The notes: a model not told the origin generated them from the letters alone. Counted from the first letter of the stretch, positions 34,735 through 45,500 are shown. The stretch is DNA of 64,000 nt from QAMX01 sp964515055 (GCA_964515055.1 CAZEUG010000001.1:124001-188000), one strand, 5' to 3'. Numbers and translations: made by a program.

Positions 34735-36786
34735 GTGAATACGTCATATATGGATAGCATTATCGGAAAAGTCCTGGATGGCCGCTATGAGATCATTGAA
34801 GTGATCGGAACGGGTGGCATGGCCATCGTCTATAAGGCGCAGGATCTGAAATTAAATCGAATGGTCGCGGTCAAACTGCTGAAGCCGGAGCTGCGCGGCG
34901 ATATGGATTTGCGCCGCCGCTTCCATGCGGAAAGCGAAGCGGTCGCACGGCTGAATCACCCGAATATCATCAACGTCTTTGACGTTTCCGCCAGTGATGC
35001 GGCGGAATACTTTGTCATGGAGCTGATCGACGGCATCACGCTGAAGCAGTATATGACACAGCGCGGCGTCCTGTCTGTAAAGGAAGCGCTGCATTTTACA
35101 CTCCAGATTCTGAAGGGTCTGGAACACGCCCATGCAAAAAAAATCGTCCATCGCGACATCAAGCCGCAGAATATCATGATTCTGCGCGACGGAACGGCGA
35201 AAGTCACCGACTTTGGCATTGCCCGCATCTTCGACAGCAAGGACATGACCACCAATCAGGCCAACGCATTCGGCTCGGTTCACTACATTGCGCCGGAGCA
35301 GGCGCGATGCGGCGAGACGGATGGCCGCGCCGACCTCTATTCCGTCGGCGTCATGCTCTACGAAATGCTGACGGGGCAGCTGCCCTATCAGGGCGATACG
35401 GCGGTCGTCGTCGCCATGCAGCACATCCGTTCCGCACCGCGCCCGCCCAGGGAGATCAATCCGGACATCCCGGAAGCACTCCAGGCGATTACGCTCCACG
35501 CCATGTCTGCATCGCTGGATACCCGGTACGCCACAGCCTCCGAAATGATGGATGATCTGGAGGCCTATCGGCAGGATCCGGAGCATTTCATGCCCACCTT
35601 CGCCAGACAGGTGTATGACGATGACGGTGATACCAAACGCTTCACGCCGGTGTCGGAGCCGACCACGGAACCGCCGGTCAAGCCGCAGCCGAACCGGACT
35701 GCGCCCGCAACAGCCGAACCGGAAAAGCGCAAGCCCATCAATCTGATGCCGATTGTCGCCGCCGTCCTGAGCGTACTGGTGGTTGCGGCCGTTGTTGCCG
35801 CCATCTGGATCAATATCCTCAGCCCGGAAACCGGTTCCCGTGAAGTTCCGGTTCCGAAGCTCATCGGGAGAACCTATCTGGACGTCTCCGGCGACTCGAC
35901 CCTTTTGTTTGAACTGGTGGTCAGAGAAGAAAAATACGACTCCACCTATGAAGAAGGCGTCATCATCGATCAGAACCAGCCTGTCGGCAAAATCGTCAAG
36001 GAGGGCTCTACCATTGAATTGACGCTGAGCAAAGGAAAACGAAGCGCAGAAATGCCGAATTATATCAACTGGAGCTATACCGAGGCCAACAACGATCTCC
36101 GCGCCCTGATGGAGAAAACCGTCAGTGTCGTATATGACTTTGAATCGAGTGACACGGTTCAGGCCAACAAAATCATCCGCACCGACCCGATCGCCGGTCA
36201 AACGATCACCGAAGGGCAGGTCATCCGATTTGTCATCAGCCAGGGAACAGAGTCGGATACACTTCCGATGCCGAACCTGCTGGGTCAGACGGAGGAACAG
36301 GCGCGCAGCACGCTGCTGGGCGTCGGACTCAATGTCGGAACCGTCGAATATTCCATCAGCGAAGACTATCCCGCAGGCTGCGTGATTGACCAGAGCGTGC
36401 AGCCGGATGTCCCGGTTCCGCGTGGCATGACCATCAACCTCGTGCTGAGCCGTGCGCCGGAGACGACACCGCCTGCAATCGATGAACCGACCACCCCGCC
36501 GGAATCGTCCACTACGACCGACTCCTCGCCGGATACGTCCTCTACCGGGACAACGCCGCCGGCTGTGGAACGCTCTGTAGACTGGACACTGCTGCTGCCG
36601 CAGGGCGTTGACTATCCGGATCAGTTCCTGTTGGAAATCTACGTGGATAACGTCATTCAATACAGCGAAACCGTTGAAAAAACGACAGGCTCGATCACAT
36701 TGCGCCTGTATGGCACCGGGACGGTTCGCGTTGATGCCTATATCGATACGTCTCTCTACAAATCGGAAACCATCTCCATTTCATAA
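34735..36786 (+). CDS. prkC: PASTA-domain Ser/Thr protein kinase (PrkC/Stk)
   Basis: A 683-residue transmembrane kinase that senses muropeptides or lipid II. The kinase domain (about 12-280) has the P-loop GTGGMAIVYKA, catalytic VHRDIKPQNIMI, DFGIARI and the APE-like APEQARCG. One TM helix lies near 340-360 (IVAAVLSVLVVAAVVAAIW). Three PASTA repeats follow (starting VPVPKLIGRTY, AEMPNYINWSY, LPMPNLLGQTE), then a Pro/Thr/Ser linker and an extra 70-residue C-terminal domain. The GTG at 34735 lacks a convincing ribosome binding site, so the start is the weakest part of this call. Confidence 0.93.
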   Translation: MNTSYMDSIIGKVLDGRYEIIEVIGTGGMAIVYKAQDLKLNRMVAVKLLKPELRGDMDLRRRFHAESEAVARLNHPNIINVFDVSASDAAEYFVMELIDGITLKQYMTQRGVLSVKEALHFTLQILKGLEHAHAKKIVHRDIKPQNIMILRDGTAKVTDFGIARIFDSKDMTTNQANAFGSVHYIAPEQARCGETDGRADLYSVGVMLYEMLTGQLPYQGDTAVVVAMQHIRSAPRPPREINPDIPEALQAITLHAMSASLDTRYATASEMMDDLEAYRQDPEHFMPTFARQVYDDDGDTKRFTPVSEPTTEPPVKPQPNRTAPATAEPEKRKPINLMPIVAAVLSVLVVAAVVAAIWINILSPETGSREVPVPKLIGRTYLDVSGDSTLLFELVVREEKYDSTYEEGVIIDQNQPVGKIVKEGSTIELTLSKGKRSAEMPNYINWSYTEANNDLRALMEKTVSVVYDFESSDTVQANKIIRTDPIAGQTITEGQVIRFVISQGTESDTLPMPNLLGQTEEQARSTLLGVGLNVGTVEYSISEDYPAGCVIDQSVQPDVPVPRGMTINLVLSRAPETTPPAIDEPTTPPESSTTTDSSPDTSSTGTTPPAVERSVDWTLLLPQGVDYPDQFLLEIYVDNVIQYSETVEKTTGSITLRLYGTGTVRVDAYIDTSLYKSETISIS

Positions 36787-36807
36787 ATCACAGAAAGGCG
36801 GGGCGCC

Positions 36808-37698
36808 ATGCCGCAGGGAAAAATCATCAAAACTGCAAGCACCTTGTATACCGTTCGTCCCTCCGACGGCGCACCGGATTGCCCGTGCAGACCGCGTGGC
36901 CGCTTTCGAAAAACGGGCATGGTACCGCTGGCCGGTGACGAAGTCCTGTTCGAACCGCGTGCAGACGGCATCGGCGTCCTGACGGACATTCTGCCGCGCC
37001 GCAATTCTTTGGTGCGGCCGCCGGTGGCCAACGTTGACCGGTTGATTCTGGTTGTCTCGGAGGCACCGCCGGTGACCAGCCGGCTCATGATTGACTCCCT
37101 GACGGCGCTGGCTGCCTTCAAACAGATGGAAGCGCTGATCTGCGTAAATAAGACCGACCTGTCTGACGGCAAATCGCTGATTGAGCTGTACACATCGCTC
37201 GGATATCGGGTGCTCCCGCTGAGCGCGGCCGATGGCTCCGGCTTCGAAGCGCTTCGTGACTGTCTTCGCGGCGCGTTCTGCGTCCTGACGGGGAATTCCG
37301 GCGTCGGAAAATCCAGCATCATAAACCGCCTGTACCCTGATTTCGGTGCGCGAACCGGCGACCTGAGCGAACGGATTGGCCGAGGCAAACAGACGACACG
37401 CCATGTGGAGCTGGTTGCCACGGAAGATGGCGGCTACCTCGCGGATACACCCGGCTACTCCAGCTTTGACGCCGTCGAGATGGAGATGACCGACGCGGCA
37501 CGCCTGCCGTATTGCTTCCCCGAATTCGCCGACTATCTGGGTCAGTGCCGGTATTCCGACTGCTCCCACGTCCGCGATGACGGTTGCGCGATTCGCCAGG
37601 CTGTCGCGGAAGGTAAAATCGCAGCCTCCCGCCATGAGAGCTTTGTCCGACTCTATGAGTGCGTCAAAGATCTCCACAGCTGGCCGTCACGATCATAG
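36808..37698 (+). CDS. rsgA: Ribosome small-subunit GTPase RsgA
   Basis: A 296-residue circularly permuted GTPase for late 30S maturation. An N-terminal OB fold is followed by NKTDLSDGKS (G4) ahead of LTGNSGVGKSSIINRL (G1) and DTPGYSSFD (G3), confirming permutation. The C-terminal zinc knuckle CRYSDCSHVRDDGCAIRQA has the Cys-Cys-His-Cys ligands. AAGGCGGGG precedes the ATG. It ends the long housekeeping transcript; rpe and thiN, which often follow, are absent. Confidence 0.95.
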   Translation: MPQGKIIKTASTLYTVRPSDGAPDCPCRPRGRFRKTGMVPLAGDEVLFEPRADGIGVLTDILPRRNSLVRPPVANVDRLILVVSEAPPVTSRLMIDSLTALAAFKQMEALICVNKTDLSDGKSLIELYTSLGYRVLPLSAADGSGFEALRDCLRGAFCVLTGNSGVGKSSIINRLYPDFGARTGDLSERIGRGKQTTRHVELVATEDGGYLADTPGYSSFDAVEMEMTDAARLPYCFPEFADYLGQCRYSDCSHVRDDGCAIRQAVAEGKIAASRHESFVRLYECVKDLHSWPSRS

Positions 37699-37712
37699 CT
37701 CTCAACCAAAGC

Positions 37713-37755
37713 AATGCCCCGGAATGACCAAGGTCATTCCGGGGCATTTTTTTAT
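37713..37755 (+). terminator. Strong terminator after rsgA
   Basis: A 15-bp perfect stem, TGCCCCGGAATGACC (37715-37729) with GGTCATTCCGGGGCA (37732-37746), loop AA, followed by TTTTTTT. It separates rsgA from the converging lacZ gene and may also act on the minus strand. Confidence 0.93.
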
Positions 37756-37765
37756 GTCACGATGC

Positions 37766-40700
37766 TCAATAGAGAGTATCCAGAGACGTGTCTTCGCGGA
37801 AATACGGCTTCAGACGGAATGCGAACTGGAATTCGCGCTCGTTGAACCGGTATTTTTCTGCGACATACGGGCCACAGGACGCCGTACCGATGCCGTGCTG
37901 ACGGTAATCGATATTCAGAACCGTTTCCTTGCGGGCGACCAGCTCGTGATCGTGTCTGGCGTTGTGGAAATCCGCCGTGGAATAATGGTGCGCGGAGAAG
38001 GAAAACTCCGGCTCACCGAGAATGGCCAGACCCAGACCGCGCCGGTCTGTCAGTCCGGCAAACCGCGTTTCGACGTGGCTGCCGTTTTCCTGCGGGAAAA
38101 TGTAATGCGTGGTCAGATCGGTCACACGGGCGTGATACCGGCCGAAGCGGGCAGCCAAACGCTTGTCAACGTAGCTTTCGCTCGGCCCTCTGCCGAACCA
38201 CTCCACCTGCTCCATGCCCTCTGCCAGCATACACTCCAGACCGAAGCGCGGCAGATTGACGACCTCGTCGCGTGTCTGACGGACAGACAGCGAGCAGGAG
38301 AGGAAGCCGTCAGCGTTGATCGTCCAGACGCCCTGCACGGCGCAAACCGGTAAAACCGAATAGCCGGCCAACACATAGGAGGCTTCCAGGCGCACCTGCT
38401 GATCGTTGGCATCCGCCAGAACCAGACTGGCCAGACGCGACTGAATCACCGGGAACCGTTCGCGCTCCCATTTCTGGTAGTCCTGCCGGTCATTGTCAAT
38501 CCAGGCACGGTTCAGCCGGAACGCAAAGCCGTCGGCGAGCAGCTCAGTTCCGTGGAACTGAATGGAAACCGGCAAACCGTTGTCCTTGGAAAATGCATAG
38601 GAGAAGGCCGCGCCGGAGATGACAATGTCGGAACCCTCATCGTTCAGCGTCAACGGAGCATCCGGCAGACGGGGCTTCCTCACCGGTGCGGTGTGACGCG
38701 GCGAGAGCAGGAACTGCGAGAAGGAAATTTCATAGCCCTTTTTCTCAAACCACGTATCGCGGTTCAGAACGAAGGAGACGGTGAAATGGTATTCCGCCGG
38801 GTCGTCCTCCGCGGGCATCTGGTAACAGACGTCAAAATAGCGGGTCTGCTGCGGGCCAATGCTGGCCAGCGTGCCAAATGCGCCCTGCTGCACCAGAATG
38901 CCGTTCCGGGTGATGCGCCAGAACGCGTCGATATCGTCCAGCGTGTTGAAAAACCGGTAGTTCTTGATGGCAATGCGCCCTTTGTTCAGACGCACGGCGA
39001 TGGCCTTCACCGGCTCATATGCCTTCTTGACCTCCAAAAGTCCGCTCTTGGCTTCGCGGTCTGGTGTCACCAGACCGTCAACGCAGAAGTTGCCGTCGTT
39101 CGGCTGATCGCCGAAATCTCCGCCGTAGACGAAGTACGGACGGCCATTCTCATCGTACTGCCGAATGCCGTGATCTGCCCACTCCCAAATGCAGCCGCCC
39201 ATGGATTCCGGATACGTATAGAAAGCGTTGACGTAGTCCTCGATATCGCCGTTGGAGTTGCCCATGGCGTGCGAATATTCGCAGAGGAAGAAGGGACGGC
39301 CGGAATGACGCATACACATTTCGCCGATTTCCTCATAGCTGGTGTACATCCGGCTGACAATATCCAGACACAGCGCATCGTATCCGCCTTCATAGTGAAC
39401 CGGGCGCGTGTCGTTTTCGTGCAGATAGTCGGCCATGGCGACATGGTTTTCGCCGAACTGGGATTCATTGCCGAGTGACCAGACAACAACACACGGATGG
39501 TTCTTGTCACGGTGATACATTCTGGCGCAACGGTTCAGATAGGCCATCTTGTAGTCCGGCCGACTGGATGTGTTCAGCTTCTCGTTTTCGCCGCGGTACA
39601 CATAGCAGCCATGCGACTCGATGTCACATTCGTCGATGACAAAAAAGCCGAGCCGATCGCAGAGATCCAAAAACCGCGGATCGTTGATGTAGTGGGAGGT
39701 GCGAATCGCTGTGATGTTGTGGCGGCGCATCTCCAGAAGATCGCGGTACATATCGTCCAGACTGACGGTGTGCCCGCTGTCTGGATTCGTGTCGTGGCGG
39801 TTGACGCCGCGAATTTTCACCGGAACGCCGTTCACAGTAAAAATTCCGTTCTCAATGCGAACGGTGCGGAAGCCGACCTGGAACGAGAACACCTCATCCA
39901 CAATGTCGTGACAGCTGACCTCTACGATCAGCTGATACAGCCGCGGCTGCTCGTTGTTCCAGGACAGGACGTTGTCCAGATGAAATTCAATCGGAGCGGT
40001 GCCCTTGGAAACCTGCGAGGTGATATCCTCGCCGCGGGGACTGTACAGCGTCATCAGCATGGTGCAGTCGGAGCCGTCCACATTGGGCAGGAAAGAGGGC
40101 TCCACCTTCAAAAAGCCGCTGCCGTCGTCTGCGTTATAATCTGCGGTGATCTTCACATCCCAGAGTGATTTTTCCACACGGGAGAGCAGATAGCAGTCTC
40201 GCCAGAGCCCGGACAGACGCCACATATCCTGATCCTCCAGGTAGGTGCCGTCGCTGTACTTGATGACCATGACGGTCAGTCGGTTTTTCCCGGCGTGCAG
40301 GTAGTCCGTGATATCGAATTCGCTCGGCAGGTGTGCGCCCTGCGAATACCCGGCTTTGTGCCCGTTGACATACACGTAGAAAACCGAATCGACGCCCTCA
40401 AACCGGATGTGCGTCCGGCGGGACGCAAAGGATTCCGGCAAGATGAAATCCCGCGCATAAACACCGGTCGGGTTTTCATTCGGAACAAAGGGAATGTCGA
40501 CGGGAATCGGGTAATCGACGTTCGTATAGACCGGAACATCGTATTTCCCGGACATCTGCCAGCAGGAGGGGACATCCTGTGTATCCCAACCGCTCAGATC
40601 AGAATCCTCTGCCAAATAGAAAGCATCCACGTGTTCCGGACGACGGAACCAGCGGAACGCCCAACGGCCGTTGAGGTTCCGGTAGTAGTCCGAAGCGCCG

Positions 40701-40822
40701 CGCTCTCCGGATTTGGCAGAAGCAATGTCGTGAAACGGAATATAATACGCCCGTGCAGGAAGGCGGTTGAAGGAGAGCTTTTCCGGGTTCTCCCAGTCTC
40801 GCGGTAAAACGTATTCTTTCAT
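37766..40822 (-). CDS. lacZ: Beta-galactosidase, GH2 LacZ type
   Basis: A 1018-residue enzyme, the usual LacZ length, without a signal peptide, so intracellular. The ATG at 40822 (MKEYVLPRDWENPEKLS) has GAGG six bases upstream; 40 further in-frame upstream residues lack support. The jelly-roll start has LNGRWAFRWF. The barrel shows VVWSLGNESQFG with the acid/base Glu near residue 453 and FLCEYSHAMGNSNGD with the nucleophile Glu near 515. The C-terminal beta-sandwich contains VEWFGRGPSESYVDKR. It is last in the mannosidase/isomerase operon, so its true substrate could be a beta-linked hexoside other than lactose. Confidence 0.93.
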   Translation of the reverse strand: MKEYVLPRDWENPEKLSFNRLPARAYYIPFHDIASAKSGERGASDYYRNLNGRWAFRWFRRPEHVDAFYLAEDSDLSGWDTQDVPSCWQMSGKYDVPVYTNVDYPIPVDIPFVPNENPTGVYARDFILPESFASRRTHIRFEGVDSVFYVYVNGHKAGYSQGAHLPSEFDITDYLHAGKNRLTVMVIKYSDGTYLEDQDMWRLSGLWRDCYLLSRVEKSLWDVKITADYNADDGSGFLKVEPSFLPNVDGSDCTMLMTLYSPRGEDITSQVSKGTAPIEFHLDNVLSWNNEQPRLYQLIVEVSCHDIVDEVFSFQVGFRTVRIENGIFTVNGVPVKIRGVNRHDTNPDSGHTVSLDDMYRDLLEMRRHNITAIRTSHYINDPRFLDLCDRLGFFVIDECDIESHGCYVYRGENEKLNTSSRPDYKMAYLNRCARMYHRDKNHPCVVVWSLGNESQFGENHVAMADYLHENDTRPVHYEGGYDALCLDIVSRMYTSYEEIGEMCMRHSGRPFFLCEYSHAMGNSNGDIEDYVNAFYTYPESMGGCIWEWADHGIRQYDENGRPYFVYGGDFGDQPNDGNFCVDGLVTPDREAKSGLLEVKKAYEPVKAIAVRLNKGRIAIKNYRFFNTLDDIDAFWRITRNGILVQQGAFGTLASIGPQQTRYFDVCYQMPAEDDPAEYHFTVSFVLNRDTWFEKKGYEISFSQFLLSPRHTAPVRKPRLPDAPLTLNDEGSDIVISGAAFSYAFSKDNGLPVSIQFHGTELLADGFAFRLNRAWIDNDRQDYQKWERERFPVIQSRLASLVLADANDQQVRLEASYVLAGYSVLPVCAVQGVWTINADGFLSCSLSVRQTRDEVVNLPRFGLECMLAEGMEQVEWFGRGPSESYVDKRLAARFGRYHARVTDLTTHYIFPQENGSHVETRFAGLTDRRGLGLAILGEPEFSFSAHHYSTADFHNARHDHELVARKETVLNIDYRQHGIGTASCGPYVAEKYRFNEREFQFAFRLKPYFREDTSLDTLY

Positions 40823-40853
40823 AAATACCTCTGTCTCAGCAAAATGATAGGGT

Positions 40854-41642
40854 TCAGATGTCAAGCGCCAGATCGGTTTCGCGCAGGAAACGGAGCGCCT
40901 CTGTGCAGTCCTCCACCGGACGATCGCCGCATTCGCGTTCAATCGTCAGAAAGCCGCGATACCCGCAGCGCCACAGCGTTTTCATCCAGAGCGGGAAGTC
41001 AACGCCGCCCTGCCCAAGTGCCACCTCCGAACAGGAACCGTCAGTCAGACGGACGCCGTCCTTGGCGTGCGTATGGGCAATATACGGCGCAATGATCTCG
41101 ACACTGTCGGCGCCGTTCTTCGAGAAGCCGCCCATCACGAGATTGGCGGGGTCGAAGTTGACACCGATACCGCCGTCCAGCTCATCCAGGAAGGAACGCA
41201 TCAGCGCAGTGGATTCCGGACCGGTCTCAGTCGCGAAGGTCAGATTCCGCTCCTTTGCCATCTTGCCGAGAACCAGCATGGACTGGTACAGCGCCCGATA
41301 GGCCGGCGCATCCTTGTCCTCCGGAATTGTGCCGATGTGCCCGGTGACGACACGCGTCCCGATTTCATAGGCGAAGTTGAAGATATTCTCCATCTGGCGG
41401 ATGCGCTGCACGTTGGCATCCGCATCCGTAAAGGCACCGATGTCGCCGCAGACAGCGGAAACAGTCAGGTGGTGCGCTTCAATGGCTGAGCGCTTGTGAA
41501 GAAACTCGTCGCGAGGCATGGGGTCGGGAGAGCAGAACCACATCTGAAACCCGTCTGCACCGATTTCAACGGCCTGATCCAGGCTCCGGTCAAAGTCCAG
41601 ACGCAGAGATTCCAACATGATACCGATGTTGAAATGCTTCAT
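40854..41642 (-). CDS. Sugar phosphate isomerase/epimerase, TIM barrel (1)
   Basis: A 262-residue AP-endonuclease-2/xylose-isomerase-like barrel. Metal-ligand positions are visible as Glu in FATETGPES, Asp in GVNFDPANLVM, His in HTHAKDG and Glu in GFLTIERECGD. The family isomerises or epimerises free sugars, inosose or hydroxypyruvate; the substrate cannot be told here. GGAGGGG precedes the ATG. It lies 18 bases after the second barrel gene and 31 before lacZ, so co-transcription is near certain. Confidence 0.85.
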   Translation of the reverse strand: MKHFNIGIMLESLRLDFDRSLDQAVEIGADGFQMWFCSPDPMPRDEFLHKRSAIEAHHLTVSAVCGDIGAFTDADANVQRIRQMENIFNFAYEIGTRVVTGHIGTIPEDKDAPAYRALYQSMLVLGKMAKERNLTFATETGPESTALMRSFLDELDGGIGVNFDPANLVMGGFSKNGADSVEIIAPYIAHTHAKDGVRLTDGSCSEVALGQGGVDFPLWMKTLWRCGYRGFLTIERECGDRPVEDCTEALRFLRETDLALDI

Positions 41643-41660
41643 ACAGCCACCCCTCCGTGC

Positions 41661-42488
41661 TTACAGACCAATGCTGCGCAGATAGTGCAGGCTCTGCTCA
41701 GCTGCACCCCATGCGTCTCCATAGCAGTCATCCTGTTCAACGATGAATGCGCCGCAGCCGGAGGCCACACCGGCACGAATGATGGCGGGGATATCCTGAA
41801 TGCCCTGGCCGACCGGACGGAAGGCAAACGTCTTGACCTCGGCTTCCTCGGCTGCAACGGCTTTGCCGTCTTTGTCGATCAGCGCATAGGCCGGCTTTTC
41901 GTTCTTGTGGCCGACAAAGTCCTTCAGGTGAATCACCGGCGTCCGGCCTTTGTAGGCGTTGATGTACTTGACCGGGTCATATCCGGCATATTTGACCCAG
42001 CAGGTGTCAAATTCCGGCATCAGATCGGGGATATCCTGATACAGCTTGTCGATGGCCAGCGTGCCGTCTTCCAGCGCGTTGAATTCAAAATCATGGTTGT
42101 GGTACAGCATCTGAATGCCAACGGCCTTCAGAGCGGCGGCGGATTTTTCAATCAGCTGCCGTGTTGCTTCGTACTGCTCACCGCCCGGGCAGCGTTCGGC
42201 TGCCATCCAGGGAATGGCGACAAACGGCAGACCAAGCGCCTGGTGATACGCGACAGCATCTTCCACAGAGTTTTCGAAGTTGTCCAGCGAATAGTGGGTG
42301 GAGATGATGTCCAGCCCCAGCTCTGCACAGATGCGCTTCAGCTCATCCGCCGCAATTCCGTTGTAGCCGGCGAATTCCACTGCATCATAGCCGAGACGTT
42401 TGACGCCTTCGAGCGTGCCGGGCAGATCCTTGTCGCCAAATTCGCGGAGCGTATACATTTGAATCCCGATTTTAATTTTTTCTGACAT
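41661..42488 (-). CDS. Sugar phosphate isomerase/epimerase, TIM barrel (2)
   Basis: A 275-residue barrel starting KIKIGIQMYTLREFGDKDLPGTLEGVKRLGYDAVEFAGY, which is typical of the xylose-isomerase-like fold. Likely metal residues include Glu in YHNHDFEF, Asp in FDTCWVKYAGYDPVKY and the His in VIHLKDFVG. It is only distantly similar to its neighbour, so the two probably catalyse different steps rather than being a recent duplication. AGGAGG lies directly upstream of the ATG. Confidence 0.85.
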   Translation of the reverse strand: MSEKIKIGIQMYTLREFGDKDLPGTLEGVKRLGYDAVEFAGYNGIAADELKRICAELGLDIISTHYSLDNFENSVEDAVAYHQALGLPFVAIPWMAAERCPGGEQYEATRQLIEKSAAALKAVGIQMLYHNHDFEFNALEDGTLAIDKLYQDIPDLMPEFDTCWVKYAGYDPVKYINAYKGRTPVIHLKDFVGHKNEKPAYALIDKDGKAVAAEEAEVKTFAFRPVGQGIQDIPAIIRAGVASGCGAFIVEQDDCYGDAWGAAEQSLHYLRSIGL

Positions 42489-42526
42489 GAAAAAACCTCC
42501 TGAAAGAATAAAAATGATACAGGGGC

Positions 42527-42567
42527 ACGGATCCCACGGAGGGCCTCAACCGTCCGTGGAGATCCGT
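42527..42567 (-). other. Intra-operon hairpin between mannosidase and isomerase genes
   Basis: ACGGATCCCACGGA (42527-42540) pairs with TCCGTGG-A-GATCCGT (42553-42567), 14 bp with one bulged base. On the minus strand CATTTTTATTC follows about ten bases later. This looks like a processing or partial-termination site that could set different levels for GH38 and the downstream genes. Confidence 0.65.
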
Positions 42568-42593
42568 ACCGCCGTGAAAGGGAACGTTGCAGG

Positions 42594-45500
42594 TTAGAAG
42601 GAAATCCGGAACGTTTTGATTTCGTAGGGCGTGAAGCTGAAGCGGAGCGTGGAACCATCGAAATCGGCCGGAGCCGGATTCTCTTCCACCAAATCTACTT
42701 CAAAGGCAGATTGCAGGGTGCGGAGGAACGACAGCGAGGCATTCCCGCGGTTCCCGTGGCATTCGTAGAGACGCACAATCACGCCACAGCCATCCTCTGC
42801 ACGCTTCACCGTATCGACAATGATGTTGTCGTTGTCGACGGAGAGGAACGCCTGATTGTTCAGGGCTTTGGCCGTATCCACGTTCAACGGCAGCACCTGC
42901 ACGGCGTTGTTGAATTCGTGACCTCTGCGGGCGGAATGCGCCGTGCGCCAGTCGCCGGTGTGCGGGTAGATGGCGTAATTGATCTCGTGAACGCCGTAGT
43001 CGGCCAGCTCATCCGGATGCGTGGTGCCGCGGAGCAGGGAAATTCCGATCGTGTTGTCAACGCAGTCGTGTGCATATTTGCAGTCATTCAGGACAGATAC
43101 ACCGTAATCGCCTTCGGAGAGATCGACAAACTTGTGCGCGCAGACCTCGAAGCGGGAATGGTCAAACGACGTGTTGGCGATGGTCGGCCGCATGAAGGTA
43201 CCAAAGCCGACTTCGCAGGCAACCGACTGGCTCCGGACGTTGGTCGGGAAGTAAACGCGCATGATGGTATGGCGGATTTTCCAGTCGATCGTTGTCTTAA
43301 AGTCGATGACCGGGGAGCTTGCATAGACGATGATGTCCTGCGAAATCGAGCAGTTTTCAATTGCCTTCTCCACATGGACGACGGCGCGGAACGGGCTGTT
43401 TTCAGTCAGCTTCAGAGTGACGTTCCAGTCACAGTCAACCGGACGGTTCTTGTAAATGTCGTAGAGGTTCCACGCATCCTCACCCTGCGGGCCGTCGCGG
43501 AAGAGGCGAATGTCGTTCGCCGGGGCGCGCAGTGCTTCGCGGTTGGCCTGCTTGTCAAAAATACGGGAAACGAGGCCGAGCGGCGTCACGGTGACGATGT
43601 TCTGTGCGGTTTCCAGCGTGATGGCACCGTCCGCTTCTGTGACAACGGCGCAGGAGCCCTTGGCCGGTTCAGCCTTGCCAAAGGTGAAAAGCTTCATGCC
43701 GAACGGCGGAAGCGCCTTCGCTTCGAACACGACGCGCTTCTGGTTGTTGTCTGCCGCGCTGATCACGCAGGGAACGGCCTGACCGCAGTCGTCCAGCAGC
43801 GTTTCGCCATCCTGAATGGAATCGGCGGCGCAGGTGAATTCGCAGACGGCGTCCCGTGTCCAGGAGAGGAAGTTGCAGGCGGCATATGCACCGTGACCGG
43901 CAGACGCGGTCAGCGCTTCGTGGAAACGGTGCAGCAGGTCAAAGACCTTGGCATAGCCCTCAACGCAGTCCTCGGCATAGACGGCATGAATCGAGCTGCC
44001 CGGCAGGACATCGTGGAACTGGAGCAGCAGAATTTCCTTCCAGCCCTCATGCAGCAGCGACCAGTCGGGCTTCAAGCCGAGCAGCTCTGCATACACGCCG
44101 AGCTTTTCAGCATTCTGATACATGATCTCCGCCATGCGGTTGGCACGCTTGTTTTTGCCCTCGGAGGTCATGGTACCGCGGTGTGTTTCAATGTACAGCT
44201 CACCGAACCAGATCGGCAGCTCATCGCGTCTTTCGTTCAGACGTTCAAAATAGCTGTCGGCGCGCTCCATCCGGGTTCTCGGCAGACCCGGGAAATCGGC
44301 CAGACGCCGGGCGGATTCGATCATTTCGCGGGTCGGGCCGCCGCCGCCATCCCCAAAGCCATACGGGAAGATAACATCGTCGAACTGGCCGTTCTGCAGG
44401 TTCCGGTCTTTTGCAATGCGCAGCTCCGAAGGCGTCGGATCGCCGTTGTAGCAGCCCGGGTTGTTGGCAATCGAAGCGACCACTTCGCTGCCGTCCAGCC
44501 CCTGCCAGCGGCACATACCGTACGGGAAGCGGTTCTGATGCTGCCAATGCAGCTTATAGGTGTAGAAATAGTCGGTGCCGCTCTTTTTCAGAATCTGCGG
44601 CATATTGGCCTGGAAGCCGAAGGTGTCCGGCAGCCATGCAACACGGCTGCGGGTTCCAAACTCCTCCTCCGAGAAGCGGACGCCGTACAGTACCTGACGG
44701 ACGAGCGATTCACCGCTGACGACGTTGCAGTCGGATTCGACCCACATCGGGCCGACGATCTCCCAACGGCCTTCCTTGACGCGTTCCTTGATCTGCGCAT
44801 AGACCTCCGGATAATACTTCTTGGTGTAGTCCATCAGCTGCAGCTGGCTGCAGGAGAACGTGAAATCCGGAAATTCGTCCATCAGACGGAGGACGTTCGG
44901 GAAGGTGTGACCGCACTTGCGAACGGTATCCTTGAACTGCCAGAGCCATGCAACGTCAATGTGCGTGTGGCCGATGAAATTGACCCAGCCGCGGACGTCG
45001 CCATCATCAATGGCGGCCAGCTCGGTTCTCAGAACGTCAGCAGCCTTGCGAACAGACGCGTGCAGCACTTCGCCGGAGGCATCCACATCCAGATCCCGGA
45101 TGGAATCCTCGATCGCCTGATTCACGCGCACACGGATGTGCGTGTTTTCCAACTGACGGTCGCGATCCTCCATCATGTGGAAATCAACGGCAATCTTGTA
45201 GGAATAGTAGTAGTTTTCAACAACCTTGTCCACCCGCTCAACGCCGATGGCGTTGATGAAGCCGCGATCGTGGCCAAAGCTCAGAATTTCCAGCGAGAGC
45301 GTCTGACCGGCCCATTCAGCGCGCAGCGGAATGCGGGTGCGGTTCCGGTCGTGTCCCTGATAATGTTCACCGTTGATGAGGACCTGTCCTTCCCGTTCGG
45401 GGATGGAAACACAGAGATAGTCTTCATACTCTTCGTTTGCAGCCAGGTTTTCGGGGATGGCAACGGAGCCCTTGATAAACACGGTGCCGGACGAAAGAAC

